Assembly (NCBI GenBank): GCA_963712715.1
Contig: CAVQJI010000037.1
Location: 186,001 to 250,000 of the forward strand
Length of the DNA stretch: 64,000 bases
Reading direction: 5' to 3'
Origin: JAFEDN01 sp963712715
GTDB lineage: Bacteria; Pseudomonadota; Gammaproteobacteria; Coxiellales; Coxiellaceae
Part shown: in pieces, positions 8,631 through 17,419 of the stretch
Numbering within the stretch: the first letter of the stretch is position 1
How the letters are laid out: each line of letters begins with the position of its first letter
Notes under the pieces: generated by a model
Databases searched by the model: none
Seen by the model: only the letters and a program-made list of their open reading frames with translations
What the model was told of the DNA's origin: nothing
Translations under genes and position numbers: made by a program

Positions 8631-11048
8631 ATGAAAAACCAAAAGATAAAAATCAGTTTTTTCCGTAACGCCAAAGTCCGGTTAGTGATCGCCGCTGCCG
8701 CCGTGGTCGGCATTGCCGCCGCTGGCGTCTCGCTGTGGCAAGCCAGTATTAAGCGTGAATCGCTGGTGAGTTCCATGAACGTTGGCCGCGCCCCGGATAT
8801 TCAATCCATTCCCGGCGCAGGCAATCCCACGATGGAATACGTAAAGCAACAGGATCGCGATAATGCCATAAACGCCCAGAAGGCGCGTGATGATGTCACC
8901 AGCTCGGTTCCCACCATTAATCGCGGTAGTTTTGTTGGTTCCATCGACACTTTTGGTCAGTTAGGAGCGGCGCCTTCTCAATGTCCCATCGATCCCAGCA
9001 CCTTACCGGCAGTCGATCCCAAAAACTGCACCGTAGACAGTTTAGCGCGTGCGCGCGATTCCGGCGTGAGAGCTCTGGAATTACGTTGCAAGGGCTGCAC
9101 CTGCCCATCATTAAAAATGGCGGGTTATACGGTCGGTGACTTAAAAGAAGCCGGCCTTGATGCGAAGTCCTTGCGCGATTGCGGATTTGGCCTTGCTGAA
9201 TTAAAGGCAGCGGGATTTTCCGCCGCGGATTTAAAAGCGGCAGGATTTACCGCCGCCGAATTGAAAGCCGCCGGATTCACCGCTGCGGAATTAAAAGACG
9301 CCGGATTCACCGCCGCGGAATTAAAAGACGCGGGATTTAGCGCCAAAGAATTGAAAGACGCCGGCTTCACCGCCGCCGAGTTAAAAGACGCAGGATTTTC
9401 CGCCAGACAATTAAAAGACGCCGGCTTCAGCGCCGCAGACCTGAAAGCCGCCGGTTTTACCCCGGCTGACTTGGCCGCCGCCGGATACAGTGGCGATGAG
9501 CTCAAGGCGGCTGGTTTTTCCGATCAGGAGATTCAAAAAGCAGGTCTTAGAGCCGCCCTGTCCAGCAGTGTCTGTAACCCGGAAGAATTGAAAAAGGCGC
9601 GCCAGGCGGGTGTTTCCGCGCAGGCTTTAAAAGCACGAGGCTGTGGCGTCGCGGCATTAAAGGCGGCCGGCTATTCCGCCGCTGAATTACGCGCCGCGGG
9701 TTTCAGCGCCAAAGAATTAAAAGACGCCGGCTTCAGCGCCAAGGCATTAAAAGATGCTGGATTTGGCGCCGCCGAATTAAAGGCTGCCGGTTTTAGCGCC
9801 GCCGAATTAAAAGACGCCGGCTTCAGCGCCAAAGCCTTAAAAGACGCGGGTTTCAGCGCCAAAGAGCTGAAAGACGCCGGTTTTAGCGCCAAAGCTTTAA
9901 AAGACGCCGGATTTAGCGCCGCGGAATTAAAAGCCGCCGGATTTAGCGCAGGCCAGTTAAAAGACGCCGGATTTAGCGCTGCCGAATTAAAAGCCGCTGG
10001 CTTCAGCGACGACGCACTGCGCGCCGCCGGTTTCAGCGCCGAGCAGTTGAAGGAAGCGGGTGTGGATCCTTCCGCCCTGGCATTAGCCGGTTATACCAAA
10101 GGTGATTTATTACGCGCGGGCTTTACCCCGATTGAAGCCGGTTACGTGACCGCGCCACCCGCGGCTCCTGCTCCGGCTGTTGCGCAAGTCGTCGATCCGG
10201 CCACCGCAGCCAGCGCGTTTATGCCGAAAATTAACAATAATTCCCCCAGCGATCAGTTGGCTGAACTGGAACGTCAACAGGCGTTAAGAATGTCCAGACA
10301 GCAGCGCCAGGACATGATCCTGCAACAGCAGGGCGCCATGGCCATGCAGGCACAGAAATTGATGGTTGGCTGGAGTAATTTCAACGTGCAGAACTCACAG
10401 GCAGCGATACCGGATGTAGTTCCCGCGGGTGGCGGCATGGGTATGGGCGGCGCTATGGGCATGAGCGGAGCCGGAGCGCAGGGTGGCGATGTGGTGAAGG
10501 CGGGCGATATTATGTTCGCCGTGCTGGACACCTCCATCAACACCGATGAGAAAAACACGCCCGTGATGGCGCGTATCGTCGGCGGACCTTACAAAGGCGG
10601 TAAACTGATTGGCCGCTTCACTCTGACCGATAAACGCGTGATGTTATCCTTCAATTTACTGAACCTGCCGGATCGCGGTAAATCCGTGCCGATCAACGCG
10701 GTTGCCATCGACCCCGAAACCGCACGCACGGCGATGTCTGGAGAGGTTGATAACCATTACTTATTACGCTACGGCACGCTGTTTGCTTCTTCGTTCATAT
10801 CGGGTGTGGGCAGTGCGCTACAAACCGCCGGCTCGACCACACAAACGACGGCGATAGGTACGGTCACCACCACCAAACCCTTAAATTCGACGCAATTAGC
10901 AGTGGTTGGAGCGGGTGACGTCGGACGAAAACTGGGAGATGCATTAGCGCCCACTTTTAATATGGCGCCGACTGTGACCATACAGTCCGGCACCGGGATG
11001 GGTTTACTGTTTATGAGTGACGCTAACATACCCACGGCCAATCAATAA
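8631..11048 (+). CDS. icmE: IcmE/DotG, VirB10-like channel protein with decapeptide repeats
   Basis: 805 aa from ATG 8631 (a GTG directly before it is less likely). A single N-terminal membrane span (about residues 15-34) leads to a periplasmic region. Residues about 160-500 are more than 25 near-identical ten-residue repeats of the type FSAAELKAAG. Cys-containing spacers flank and split them (CKGCTCPSLK before, SSSVCNPEELKKARQ in the middle). The last 170 residues are the conserved VirB10-like domain (GDIMFAVLDTSINTDEKNTP, then PVINAVAID-like beta strands). DotG spans both membranes. Legionella and Coxiella DotG are about 1040 residues; this one is shorter, mainly through fewer repeats. Confidence 0.95.
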   Translation: MKNQKIKISFFRNAKVRLVIAAAAVVGIAAAGVSLWQASIKRESLVSSMNVGRAPDIQSIPGAGNPTMEYVKQQDRDNAINAQKARDDVTSSVPTINRGSFVGSIDTFGQLGAAPSQCPIDPSTLPAVDPKNCTVDSLARARDSGVRALELRCKGCTCPSLKMAGYTVGDLKEAGLDAKSLRDCGFGLAELKAAGFSAADLKAAGFTAAELKAAGFTAAELKDAGFTAAELKDAGFSAKELKDAGFTAAELKDAGFSARQLKDAGFSAADLKAAGFTPADLAAAGYSGDELKAAGFSDQEIQKAGLRAALSSSVCNPEELKKARQAGVSAQALKARGCGVAALKAAGYSAAELRAAGFSAKELKDAGFSAKALKDAGFGAAELKAAGFSAAELKDAGFSAKALKDAGFSAKELKDAGFSAKALKDAGFSAAELKAAGFSAGQLKDAGFSAAELKAAGFSDDALRAAGFSAEQLKEAGVDPSALALAGYTKGDLLRAGFTPIEAGYVTAPPAAPAPAVAQVVDPATAASAFMPKINNNSPSDQLAELERQQALRMSRQQRQDMILQQQGAMAMQAQKLMVGWSNFNVQNSQAAIPDVVPAGGGMGMGGAMGMSGAGAQGGDVVKAGDIMFAVLDTSINTDEKNTPVMARIVGGPYKGGKLIGRFTLTDKRVMLSFNLLNLPDRGKSVPINAVAIDPETARTAMSGEVDNHYLLRYGTLFASSFISGVGSALQTAGSTTQTTAIGTVTTTKPLNSTQLAVVGAGDVGRKLGDALAPTFNMAPTVTIQSGTGMGLLFMSDANIPTANQ
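9124..10110 (+). repeat. Tandem 30-bp repeats encoding the IcmE decapeptides
   Basis: About 30 tandem 30-base units encode [FY][ST]A[AK][ED]LK[AD]AG, with synonymous variation (GCC/GCG, TTAAAA/TTGAAA) and two interruptions at about 9541-9660. The units stay in frame throughout, so copy-number change by slippage or recombination would alter length without breaking the gene. Confidence 0.9.
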
Positions 11049-11070
11049 TTTAACATAAGAGGAAAAAACC

Positions 11071-11832
11071 ATGACTACGAAAAATAAATTCCATGACGAA
11101 GAATATCAGTTCCCACAGGATGAATACGTCGACGATATGCACGCCGAGCCATCGGCTGCCCCTGAAGAAGCGCAGGAAGAACAGCCGTTAATGGCCGAAG
11201 CCTCCGACGCTGTCCGCGGTGGTTTAACGAATATCTGGTCCAGCCATAAGCGGATTATTATTATTGTGGGAGTGCTGGTAGCCGTCTCGCTGACATTTAC
11301 CGTCATGCGTTCCCTGCACAAATCCGCGGAATCGCCGGCCGCGCCTGCGCAGACAGCACCCGCTGCCGCCGCGCCAGTAGCGGTGCAGACCGTGGCGGAC
11401 CGGCAGGTCATCGACCAATTGACCAGTCTGAAACAGGATGCTGTCACCAACAGCGCCGTGGTTCGTCAATTGCAGGGGCAGGTGCAGGACCTGAATAACA
11501 GTTTAAATCAGACCCGCGCCTCTCAACAGCAGTTAAATCAGAGCCTGATGATTCTGGTGGGTCAGGTGCAACAGTTGACCACCGAAGTCAAAGTATTGGC
11601 GCAGCCCAAGCCGGTCAAAGTAGCCGTTGCCGCGCCAAAAGCCAAGCCGGCGCCGGTCATTACTTTTCAGATACGAGCCGTGGTGCCAGGACGCGCCTGG
11701 ATTGTGGGTTCTGATGGCCAATCGGAATCAGTGGCTGTGGGCGACCACGTGCCGCAATACGGCGCCGTGCAAAGCATTGACGCCGACGCCGGTGTGGTGC
11801 TGACGACCAGCGGCAAGACCATTAAATTCTAA
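11071..11832 (+). CDS. icmG: IcmG/DotF, inner-membrane Dot/Icm protein
   Basis: 253 aa with an AGAGG ribosome site 11 bases upstream. An acidic cytoplasmic N-terminus (residues 1-60, rich in Glu/Asp) precedes one membrane span (RIIIIVGVLVAVSLTFTVM, about 66-84). An Ala/Pro linker and a coiled coil (about 110-165, with QLQGQVQDLNNSLNQ) follow, then a small periplasmic beta domain (VPGRAWIVGSDGQSESVAVG). This matches DotF of Legionella in size and plan; DotF associates with DotG and the core complex. It lies between icmE and icmC as in known loci. Confidence 0.9.
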   Translation: MTTKNKFHDEEYQFPQDEYVDDMHAEPSAAPEEAQEEQPLMAEASDAVRGGLTNIWSSHKRIIIIVGVLVAVSLTFTVMRSLHKSAESPAAPAQTAPAAAAPVAVQTVADRQVIDQLTSLKQDAVTNSAVVRQLQGQVQDLNNSLNQTRASQQQLNQSLMILVGQVQQLTTEVKVLAQPKPVKVAVAAPKAKPAPVITFQIRAVVPGRAWIVGSDGQSESVAVGDHVPQYGAVQSIDADAGVVLTTSGKTIKF

Positions 11833-11856
11833 AAATATGATTTTAGAGAGAACATA

Positions 11857-12462
11857 ATGAAGACTAAACTACCTGTATTCGCAATCGCCGCCGCCCTCGC
11901 GGTGGCCAGCCTGCCCGCATGGGCGGGCAACGGCAGCGGCACTATCGGTAACTTGCCCGATATTCTCATTTCTAATTTGAATATCATCGCCGATATTATG
12001 CAAACCCTTGCGGTTCTCATTGGGTTGACTTTATTCGTCGGCGGCATGTTCCAGCTGAAACGCTATGGGGAAATGCGCACCATGATGTCTTCGCAGATGA
12101 GTATCGCCGGTCCATTGATGACGATAATATCCGGGGTAGCCATGCTCTGCGCGCCCTTGATGATCGGCACCGCGCTGGTATCCTTTTGGGGTGTGGGCGG
12201 CGCCAACGATTTGCCTTATGATGGCGATGTCACGACCAGCTGGACCCAATATATTAAACCGGTATTGATGCTGGTGCGCATCGTCGGCGTCTATGCGCTG
12301 ATGCGGGGTTTTGTGATGGCGGCCAAGACCGGCAGTGGTCACGCACCCCCGGGAACCATAGGGAAGTGTCTGGTGCATATTTTCGCGGGTATCCTCTGCG
12401 TGCATATTGTGGGGACAGTCCAGTTAATTGGGAGTATCATAGGCATTGATTTTCCGCTCTAA
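11857..12462 (+). CDS. icmC: IcmC/DotE, small Dot/Icm inner-membrane protein
   Basis: 201 aa. A signal-like N-terminus (LPVFAIAAALAVASLPAWAG) is followed by NGSGTIGNLPDILISNLN and then four hydrophobic spans (about 45-65, 85-110, 130-150, 165-195). The family shares the central hydrophobic hairpin with IcmD (DotP) and IcmV. Its precise role in the machine is poorly defined; it is required for the apparatus in Legionella. It ends just before the PmrA-type box of the first icmD. Confidence 0.88.
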   Translation: MKTKLPVFAIAAALAVASLPAWAGNGSGTIGNLPDILISNLNIIADIMQTLAVLIGLTLFVGGMFQLKRYGEMRTMMSSQMSIAGPLMTIISGVAMLCAPLMIGTALVSFWGVGGANDLPYDGDVTTSWTQYIKPVLMLVRIVGVYALMRGFVMAAKTGSGHAPPGTIGKCLVHIFAGILCVHIVGTVQLIGSIIGIDFPL

Positions 12463-12468
12463 GGAAAT

Positions 12469-12500
12469 TTAATGTTTCCTTAAGGATTGTTCTGTACAAT
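12469..12500 (+). promoter_or_regulatory. PmrA-type promoter of icmD copy 1
   Basis: TTAAT (12469-12473) and CTTAAG (12479-12484), 11 bases apart, are followed after exactly 10 bases by TACAAT (12495-12500). The predicted start near 12507 makes the ATG at 12536, not the TTG at 12509, the translation start. Confidence 0.7.
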
Positions 12501-12535
12501 AGGTACTATTGAACATAGATAACAGAGGTCGAAAA

Positions 12536-12943
12536 ATGAAAAAGCATTTAAAAATTAAGAGCATAGTCACCGCTTTAACCGGATTGATGACCCTGGGTCT
12601 GGGCGTGGTAGCGGCTCATGCGGCCGATTACGTCACTTTGACGACAGTGGCGGCTTCCGTGGACAATACGGTCGGGCAACTGGCCACTGTCCTGGTGGAC
12701 GTATCGCTGATTTCAGGTATCGGTTTTATCATGGCTTCCTTCTTTAAATTCCATCAACATAAGCAAAACCCGCAACAGGTGCAAATGAGTCAGGGTATCA
12801 GCTTATTACTGATTGGATGTGGATTGACGCTTATACCGTTGTTAATCCCAACCGCGTCCGTGTCGATTTTAGGTACCGCGGCTAAAAGCCCGGCGAAAAT
12901 CGGCGGCGCTGATATCCATAATTTGATTGGTGGCGGTAATTAA
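12536..12943 (+). CDS. icmD: IcmD/DotP, copy 1 of 3
   Basis: 135 aa. A cleavable signal peptide (ending near VVAAHAADY) precedes a strongly conserved core with two hydrophobic helices: GFIMASFFKFHQHKQNPQQ joins them and QGISLLLIGCGLTLIPLLIP forms the second. It ends with the family tail GGADIHNLIG. IcmD is a small inner-membrane component of Dot/Icm. Start chosen from the GAGGTC site and the promoter position. The core is nearly identical in the three copies, while signal peptides and spacers differ, so selection acts on the core. Confidence 0.9.
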   Translation: MKKHLKIKSIVTALTGLMTLGLGVVAAHAADYVTLTTVAASVDNTVGQLATVLVDVSLISGIGFIMASFFKFHQHKQNPQQVQMSQGISLLLIGCGLTLIPLLIPTASVSILGTAAKSPAKIGGADIHNLIGGGN

Positions 12944-12971
12944 TAAAATAAATGGTTCCAGGGATGGAATT

Positions 12972-13003
12972 TTAATGGTTCCTTAAGGTTTAGGCTGTAC
13001 AAT
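12972..13003 (+). promoter_or_regulatory. PmrA-type promoter of icmD copy 2
   Basis: TTAAT (12972-12976), CTTAAG (12982-12987), 10-base gap, TACAAT (12998-13003): identical geometry to the copy 1 promoter. Confidence 0.7.
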
Positions 13004-13049
13004 AGTTAAATAATTAGTTAATACAGATTTGATAAATAAAGAGGTAAAT

Positions 13050-13460
13050 ATGTTTAAGATGAAAAAGATAGCTAAGATAATCGCCACGCTGGCCATTCTG
13101 GGCGGATCGTTCTTTGCGGCTGATATGGCGCTGGCTGACTCCACCTACGTAACGCTGGGCACTGTCGCGAAGTCAGTGGACGGCACCGTTGGACAATTGG
13201 CCACCGTGCTGGTGGACATTTCATTGATCGCCGGTATTGGGTTTATCATGGCGTCTTTCTTCAAGTTCCATCAACATAAGCAAAACCCCCAACAGGTACA
13301 AATGAGTCAGGGTATCAGTTTATTGTTGATTGGCTGCGGATTAACCCTGATTCCTCTGTTAATCCCGACCGCGTCCGTCGCTGTGTTAGGCACTAACGCC
13401 AAAACTCCGGCGAAAATCGGCGGTGACAGTATCCATAACCTGATTGGTTCAGGCACATAA
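13050..13460 (+). CDS. icmD: IcmD/DotP, copy 2 of 3
   Basis: 136 aa from ATG 13050 behind AAAGAGGTAAAT; an in-frame TTG at 13029 lies too near the promoter. The signal peptide ends near MALADS. The core is nearly identical to copy 1, with a tail of GGDSIHNLIGSGT. It is closed by a strong terminator at 13486, so this copy and the next are separate transcription units. Confidence 0.9.
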   Translation: MFKMKKIAKIIATLAILGGSFFAADMALADSTYVTLGTVAKSVDGTVGQLATVLVDISLIAGIGFIMASFFKFHQHKQNPQQVQMSQGISLLLIGCGLTLIPLLIPTASVAVLGTNAKTPAKIGGDSIHNLIGSGT

Positions 13461-13485
13461 AACTCTCTCCCCTTGAGAGTTTCCA

Positions 13486-13514
13486 AAAGACCGGGCTAGT
13501 CCCGGTCTTTTTAT
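13486..13514 (+). terminator. Rho-independent terminator after icmD copy 2
   Basis: AAAGACCGGG (13486-13495), a five-base loop and CCCGGTCTTT (13501-13510) form a perfect 10-bp stem followed by TTATTT. Confidence 0.9.
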
Positions 13515-13546
13515 TTAATGCTTCCTTAAGGTTTCGCTGGACAAAT
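13515..13546 (+). promoter_or_regulatory. PmrA-type promoter of icmD copy 3
   Basis: TTAAT (13515-13519) and CTTAAG (13525-13530), 11 bases apart, start right at the tail of the preceding terminator. Ten bases later the -10 is weak (ACAAAT, 13541-13546), so this copy may depend more on an activator. Confidence 0.6.
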
Positions 13547-13602
13547 CGCGAGCTTTATGTCAGGATGATCTCATCAGTAACTCAACTCAATATGGGAGTC
13601 TT

Positions 13603-14010
13603 ATGATGAGTCCAGTAAAGAACATCATAGTCGGTATTCTGACCACCTCAACTATTATATTCACCGGGATGGCGTTTGCTGTAGGCGGGGACCCACCGAT
13701 GGTAACGATGAGCGCTATCGCAAGTTCGGTGGATAACACAGTCGGGGAATTAGCGACGGTTTTAATCGACGTCGCCCTGATTTCGGGTATTGGCTTTATT
13801 ATGGCCTCTTTTTTTAAATTCCATCAACACAAACAAAATCCGCAGCAGGTGCAAATGAGTCAAGGGGTGAGCCTGTTGTTAATTGGCTGTGGCCTTACCC
13901 TTATTCCGTTATTACTGCCCACCGCCTCGGTTTCAGTATTGGGTACCGCCGCAAAAAAACCGGCGCAGATTGGCGGTGCGGATATCCATAACTTAATTGG
14001 CAGTGGTTAG
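13603..14010 (+). CDS. icmD: IcmD/DotP, copy 3 of 3
   Basis: 135 aa (or one fewer from ATG 13606), with GGGAG upstream. The N-terminus is unrelated in detail to copies 1 and 2 but is again a signal peptide (ending MAFAVGGDPP). The conserved core and tail GGADIHNLIGSG are retained, with LLLPTASV replacing LLIPTASV. It is followed one base later by icmJ, so this copy is the one in the ancestral icmD-icmJ position. Confidence 0.9.
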   Translation: MMSPVKNIIVGILTTSTIIFTGMAFAVGGDPPMVTMSAIASSVDNTVGELATVLIDVALISGIGFIMASFFKFHQHKQNPQQVQMSQGVSLLLIGCGLTLIPLLLPTASVSVLGTAAKKPAQIGGADIHNLIGSG

Positions 14011-14011
14011 T

Positions 14012-14644
14012 ATGGCAGGTTCCTTACCCATTCATTTAACCGCCACCGAAAATAATTGGCGTTTATTTATGACGCGAAGAGGCGACCCCGCCTTTAAAGG
14101 TTTCGCTCTGCGCGTTTTTAAGCGCGATGATTACACCTGTCAATATTGTGGTTTTCAGGCCCGGCAATTGCAGGAGGTTGTGAACGCTGACGGCAATTAT
14201 CATAACAACCGTTTAGAAAATTTAGTGACCGCCTGTAATTTTTGCGCTCAATGTTTTTTTCTCGAAGCGGTAGGCAAGAGTGATTTTGGTGGCGGCCTTT
14301 TGATTTATCTGCCGGAAATTAGCCAGATGGAATTAAATGCGCTGTGTCATGTTCTATTTACAGTCATGGCCAGTGGCAACACTACCGACGATAACAACGC
14401 TAAAAACACCTATCGCAGTTTACGATTACGTTCACAGGTGGTGGAACAGGAATTGGGCGAGGGTTTCAGCAGCCCTTCGTTGTACGGTCATTTATTGATT
14501 GATGCCCAGGTGAATCCCGACCATAAAAAAAGTGTTAACAGGGAACTATCCACTATGCTGCGCCTGCTGCCCGACATCACCCGTTTCACCGTTCATCTGG
14601 AAACCTGGCTGCTGGATGCTTTAAAGGAGTGTGGGTTAACGTAA
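14012..14644 (+). CDS. icmJ: IcmJ/DotN, zinc-binding subunit of the coupling complex
   Basis: 210 aa from ATG 14012, one base after the icmD stop. An HNH-like zinc module is visible at residues about 45-90: CQYCG, then a conserved asparagine pair and CNFCAQC. The C-terminal half is helical. DotN is part of the type IV coupling complex with DotL and DotM. In Legionella and Coxiella icmB follows directly; here a 3.7-kb minus-strand insert intervenes. The last 52 bases overlap the 3' end of the convergent glycosyltransferase gene. Confidence 0.93.
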   Translation: MAGSLPIHLTATENNWRLFMTRRGDPAFKGFALRVFKRDDYTCQYCGFQARQLQEVVNADGNYHNNRLENLVTACNFCAQCFFLEAVGKSDFGGGLLIYLPEISQMELNALCHVLFTVMASGNTTDDNNAKNTYRSLRLRSQVVEQELGEGFSSPSLYGHLLIDAQVNPDHKKSVNRELSTMLRLLPDITRFTVHLETWLLDALKECGLT

Positions 14645-15936
14645 GTCAGGCCACTCCAGGTGAACACTCCCAGAAACACCCATAATGTCCAGCCGGGGCC
14701 ACCGATGTGGTTCCAGACATAAAATCGCGGGAAATGTAACAGTATCGGCAGTACTAACTGCATCATGATAATCACAATAATGAGCGGCCAGCGTTTAAAA
14801 TTTGGAGTGGGAAAGAGCAGCATCATCGAAGCCAGTAATTTGACGGTTAATAGAATAAACTGATGACGCCCAGTGGACTGCGGGCTAAAGGCTAACAGGC
14901 CGATGAGAAGCGCCGCGCATTCCAGTTGAAATATGGAAGACTCTTTCTGCGGGCTTCCCAGCGTCCTCTGAGAACGCCAAAGCAGTGGAATGTTGAAGTG
15001 CTGAAACATCCACCACAACAACAGAAAAGTGAGGAAAACAATAGTCATTACCATAATCAGAGCTTCATTTCCTGATAAGCCGTGATCCCTAAAAGAGCGC
15101 ATTAGCCCATTGGTGATTGAAATGTTGCGATGCCAGGTGATGTCGGGCACATGGGCTGCGTGGGAAGACGATGAACCTAAATGCATCAATCCCCGCAGCG
15201 CGAAATCCAGGTATTCAAGGTTGCGCTTCCAGCCCACCACAATGGCCGGCAAGAGACTGGCGGCTATAAAGCCGGCTATCATGGCGATGGCTGCCCGCCA
15301 GCGGCCCCTCAACAGTAAAAATGGCAGAAAAAAAATGGATTGGTATTTTATCAGAACGGTCATTCCCAGAACCACACCCGCCAGCGAAGGCCTGCGGTCT
15401 ATCCAGAGAAGCCCCAACGCAATGCCCGCCAGTGTTACCGCATCACATTCTCCCTGGAGAAGATTCTGGCGGATCGGGTCATAAGATAAAATTATCGCCA
15501 AAGAACATATCCCCAGCGCTTGCCGGAACAGAGGAGTGAATTGAAATGCAGACGATAAGGCACGAATCCCTGCCACCAGAATAACAGCTAACAGGGTCAG
15601 ATTAATTCCCAACCAAATCAGAAAGGCAGATTCATAAGTAAGATGCGCCAGTGGCGACAGCAGGCAGGCGAAAAGAGGGGGATAGATATAGCGGTAAACG
15701 GATTGATAGAGATCTGCGCCGGAGGCTACAGCAGATGCAGCTTCATACGCAACCCAGAAATCGCTGTGATCTTGTGGGTACGGAAACACCTTGTGAACAG
15801 CCCCAATGACACAATAGACCATAATCAGTGTTGCTAATGAAATAAACAGGTAATTCCATCGAAATTTAGCAGAGATATTGTCAACCGTCAGGACAGGCAA
15901 AGTAGAGACGTCGCCGGTCAGGTTTAATTTACTCAT
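14593..15936 (-). CDS. GT87/DUF2029-type polytopic membrane glycosyltransferase
   Basis: 447 aa from ATG 15936 (GTG 15945 is possible). There are about ten hydrophobic spans. An early extracytoplasmic loop has the family signature (DFWVAYEAASAVASGADLYQ, then YIYPPLFACLLSPL), and ECDAVTLAGIALGLLWIDRR and TVLIKYQSIFFLPFLLLRGR follow. GT87 enzymes transfer mannose or similar sugars from polyprenyl-phosphate donors on the periplasmic side; the acceptor here cannot be told. Its start overlaps the 3' end of a frameshifted paralogue by 8 bases, implying tandem duplication and coupled translation. Its 3' end overlaps icmJ. Confidence 0.85.
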   Translation of the reverse strand: MSKLNLTGDVSTLPVLTVDNISAKFRWNYLFISLATLIMVYCVIGAVHKVFPYPQDHSDFWVAYEAASAVASGADLYQSVYRYIYPPLFACLLSPLAHLTYESAFLIWLGINLTLLAVILVAGIRALSSAFQFTPLFRQALGICSLAIILSYDPIRQNLLQGECDAVTLAGIALGLLWIDRRPSLAGVVLGMTVLIKYQSIFFLPFLLLRGRWRAAIAMIAGFIAASLLPAIVVGWKRNLEYLDFALRGLMHLGSSSSHAAHVPDITWHRNISITNGLMRSFRDHGLSGNEALIMVMTIVFLTFLLLWWMFQHFNIPLLWRSQRTLGSPQKESSIFQLECAALLIGLLAFSPQSTGRHQFILLTVKLLASMMLLFPTPNFKRWPLIIVIIMMQLVLPILLHFPRFYVWNHIGGPGWTLWVFLGVFTWSGLTYVNPHSFKASSSQVSR

Positions 15937-17223
15937 ACTTATCACCGTAGTAAGCCAGGCCGTTCCACACCATCACTACCAGAAATAGCAATAAAGCCCA
16001 GCCTGTTCCGCCGATGTGTTTCCACTCCAAAGACCATGGAAAAAAATTCGGTAACATGACTGGCTCAATGGCCAAAACGAGAATGAGGGACCAGCGTTTA
16101 ACATTTTGAGTGGGTAATAATAGCATCATTCCCGTAAAGAGTTGGACATTTAATAAAACAAATAAATGACGGTTTAGTAACTGCGGACTGAAGGCCAACA
16201 TCCCCGTCAAAAGTGCTGCGCACTCCAGATAAAAAATAGCGGACTCTTTTTGGGGGTTTTGCAATGTCAGAGGCGTACGCCAAAGCAGTGGAATTCCGTA
16301 ATGTTGAAAGATCCACCACAAAAACAGAAAAGCCAGGAAGGCGATAGTAGCTGCCATGATCAAAGCGTCACTGACCGGTAAACCGTGACCCTGAAAAGCA
16401 CGCACTAAACCGTTAGTGATTGAAGTATTCAGCCCCCAACCTAAAGGTGGAAGCCTGATAGCATGCGTAAGTAACGCAGTGTCCGTCATCGTCATTCCGT
16501 GGAACGCCATATTTAGGTAATCAAGATTGCGCTCCCAGCCTACCCATAACGCCGGTAACAGGGAAGCGGCGATAATCCCGGCGATCATAGCGAGCGCTGC
16601 GCGCCATCGCCCCCTGACCAGCAGCAGAGGTAAAAAACAAATCGACTGATATTTAATGAGGACGGTAATTCCCAGAAGGGGCCCGCAAGTGAGGGTCTGC
16701 GTTTTAACCAATAAAGCCCGAGGGCGATTCCGGCTAAAGATATCGCATCGCACTCACCCGAGCGTATGACTGAGCGTACCTGATCATAGGATAATAATAT
16801 TGCTAAAGAGCAGATCGCCAGAGAATCCGCCCATTTACAATTTAACTGAAATGAAGATGACAAAGTGCGAAACCCCACCACCAGAATGATCACTACCAAA
16901 GCGATAGTCATTCCCATCCATATCAAGGCGGCGGGAAACCAGTTAAGTTGCGACAGCGGCGCTAGCATAAAAGCCAACAGCGGAGGGTAAATATAATGGC
17001 TGGCTGATTGATAGAGGTTGGCGCCTGAAGCCACCGCTCTTGCCGCTTGATAAAGAACTCCAAAATCAAAGTATGCGTGAAAAATTGTCCTATGCGACAG
17101 CAATTTTTGAAGAGATCCCAGACAGGAATATATTAGAACAAAGATCGCTAATACCGTGAACAGAATATTCCAACGATATTTAGCAGATATGTTTTCAGCC
17201 CCGGCCAGGTTTAATGGAGTCAT
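15929..17223 (-). pseudogene. Second GT87/DUF2029 glycosyltransferase, frameshifted
   Basis: This is a paralogue of the gene at 14593-15936, read in two frames: 17223 down to about 16680 gives the N-terminal half (through LKRRPSLAG). The remainder to 15929 is in the next frame, resuming as PLLGITVLIKYQSICFLP. The break lies in a GGGCCCC run near 16680, where one extra C would restore AGPLLGITVL, matching AGVVLGMTVL in the intact copy. Apart from the break, both parts retain well-conserved family segments. It could be a recent pseudogene, a phase-variable gene or a base-calling error. Confidence 0.8.
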
Positions 17224-17253
17224 GGGGAATAATTTAGAGAAATATCCCTAAAA

Positions 17254-17366
17254 AGTACAGCGGTACCCGCTTCCTATTTATATCCTGCGCTCGGCGGAGC
17301 CGATGCTCGGAATGAAGGGGGAGTCGCTACGCGCAACTCCCCCTTACGATCCCCCATGGCGTAAGG
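17254..17366 (-). repeat. Palindromic element (algC-type), partial copy in the intergenic gap
   Basis: On the minus strand it shares TTACGCCATGGGGGATCG, CTTCATTCCGAGCATCGG and GCGCAGGATATAAATAGG with the elements at 40484-40624 and 46888-47029. It lacks their outer TTCCCGCTGA and TCAGCGGGAA ends. The 17224-17419 gap holds this and nothing else I can name. Confidence 0.75.
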
Positions 17367-17419
17367 TATTTTCATTTATATTGAAAAATAATTAGGAAAA
17401 TATAGGTACATTCCTAAGC

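Noticed and set aside
9125..9892. Minus-strand open frames of repeated PASFNS-type residues opposite icmE
   Set aside because: They are antisense of the 30-bp decapeptide repeats and have no starts or context of their own.
9124..10110. CRISPR-like periodicity
   Set aside because: The 30-bp units are contiguous, in frame and protein-coding with no unique spacers.
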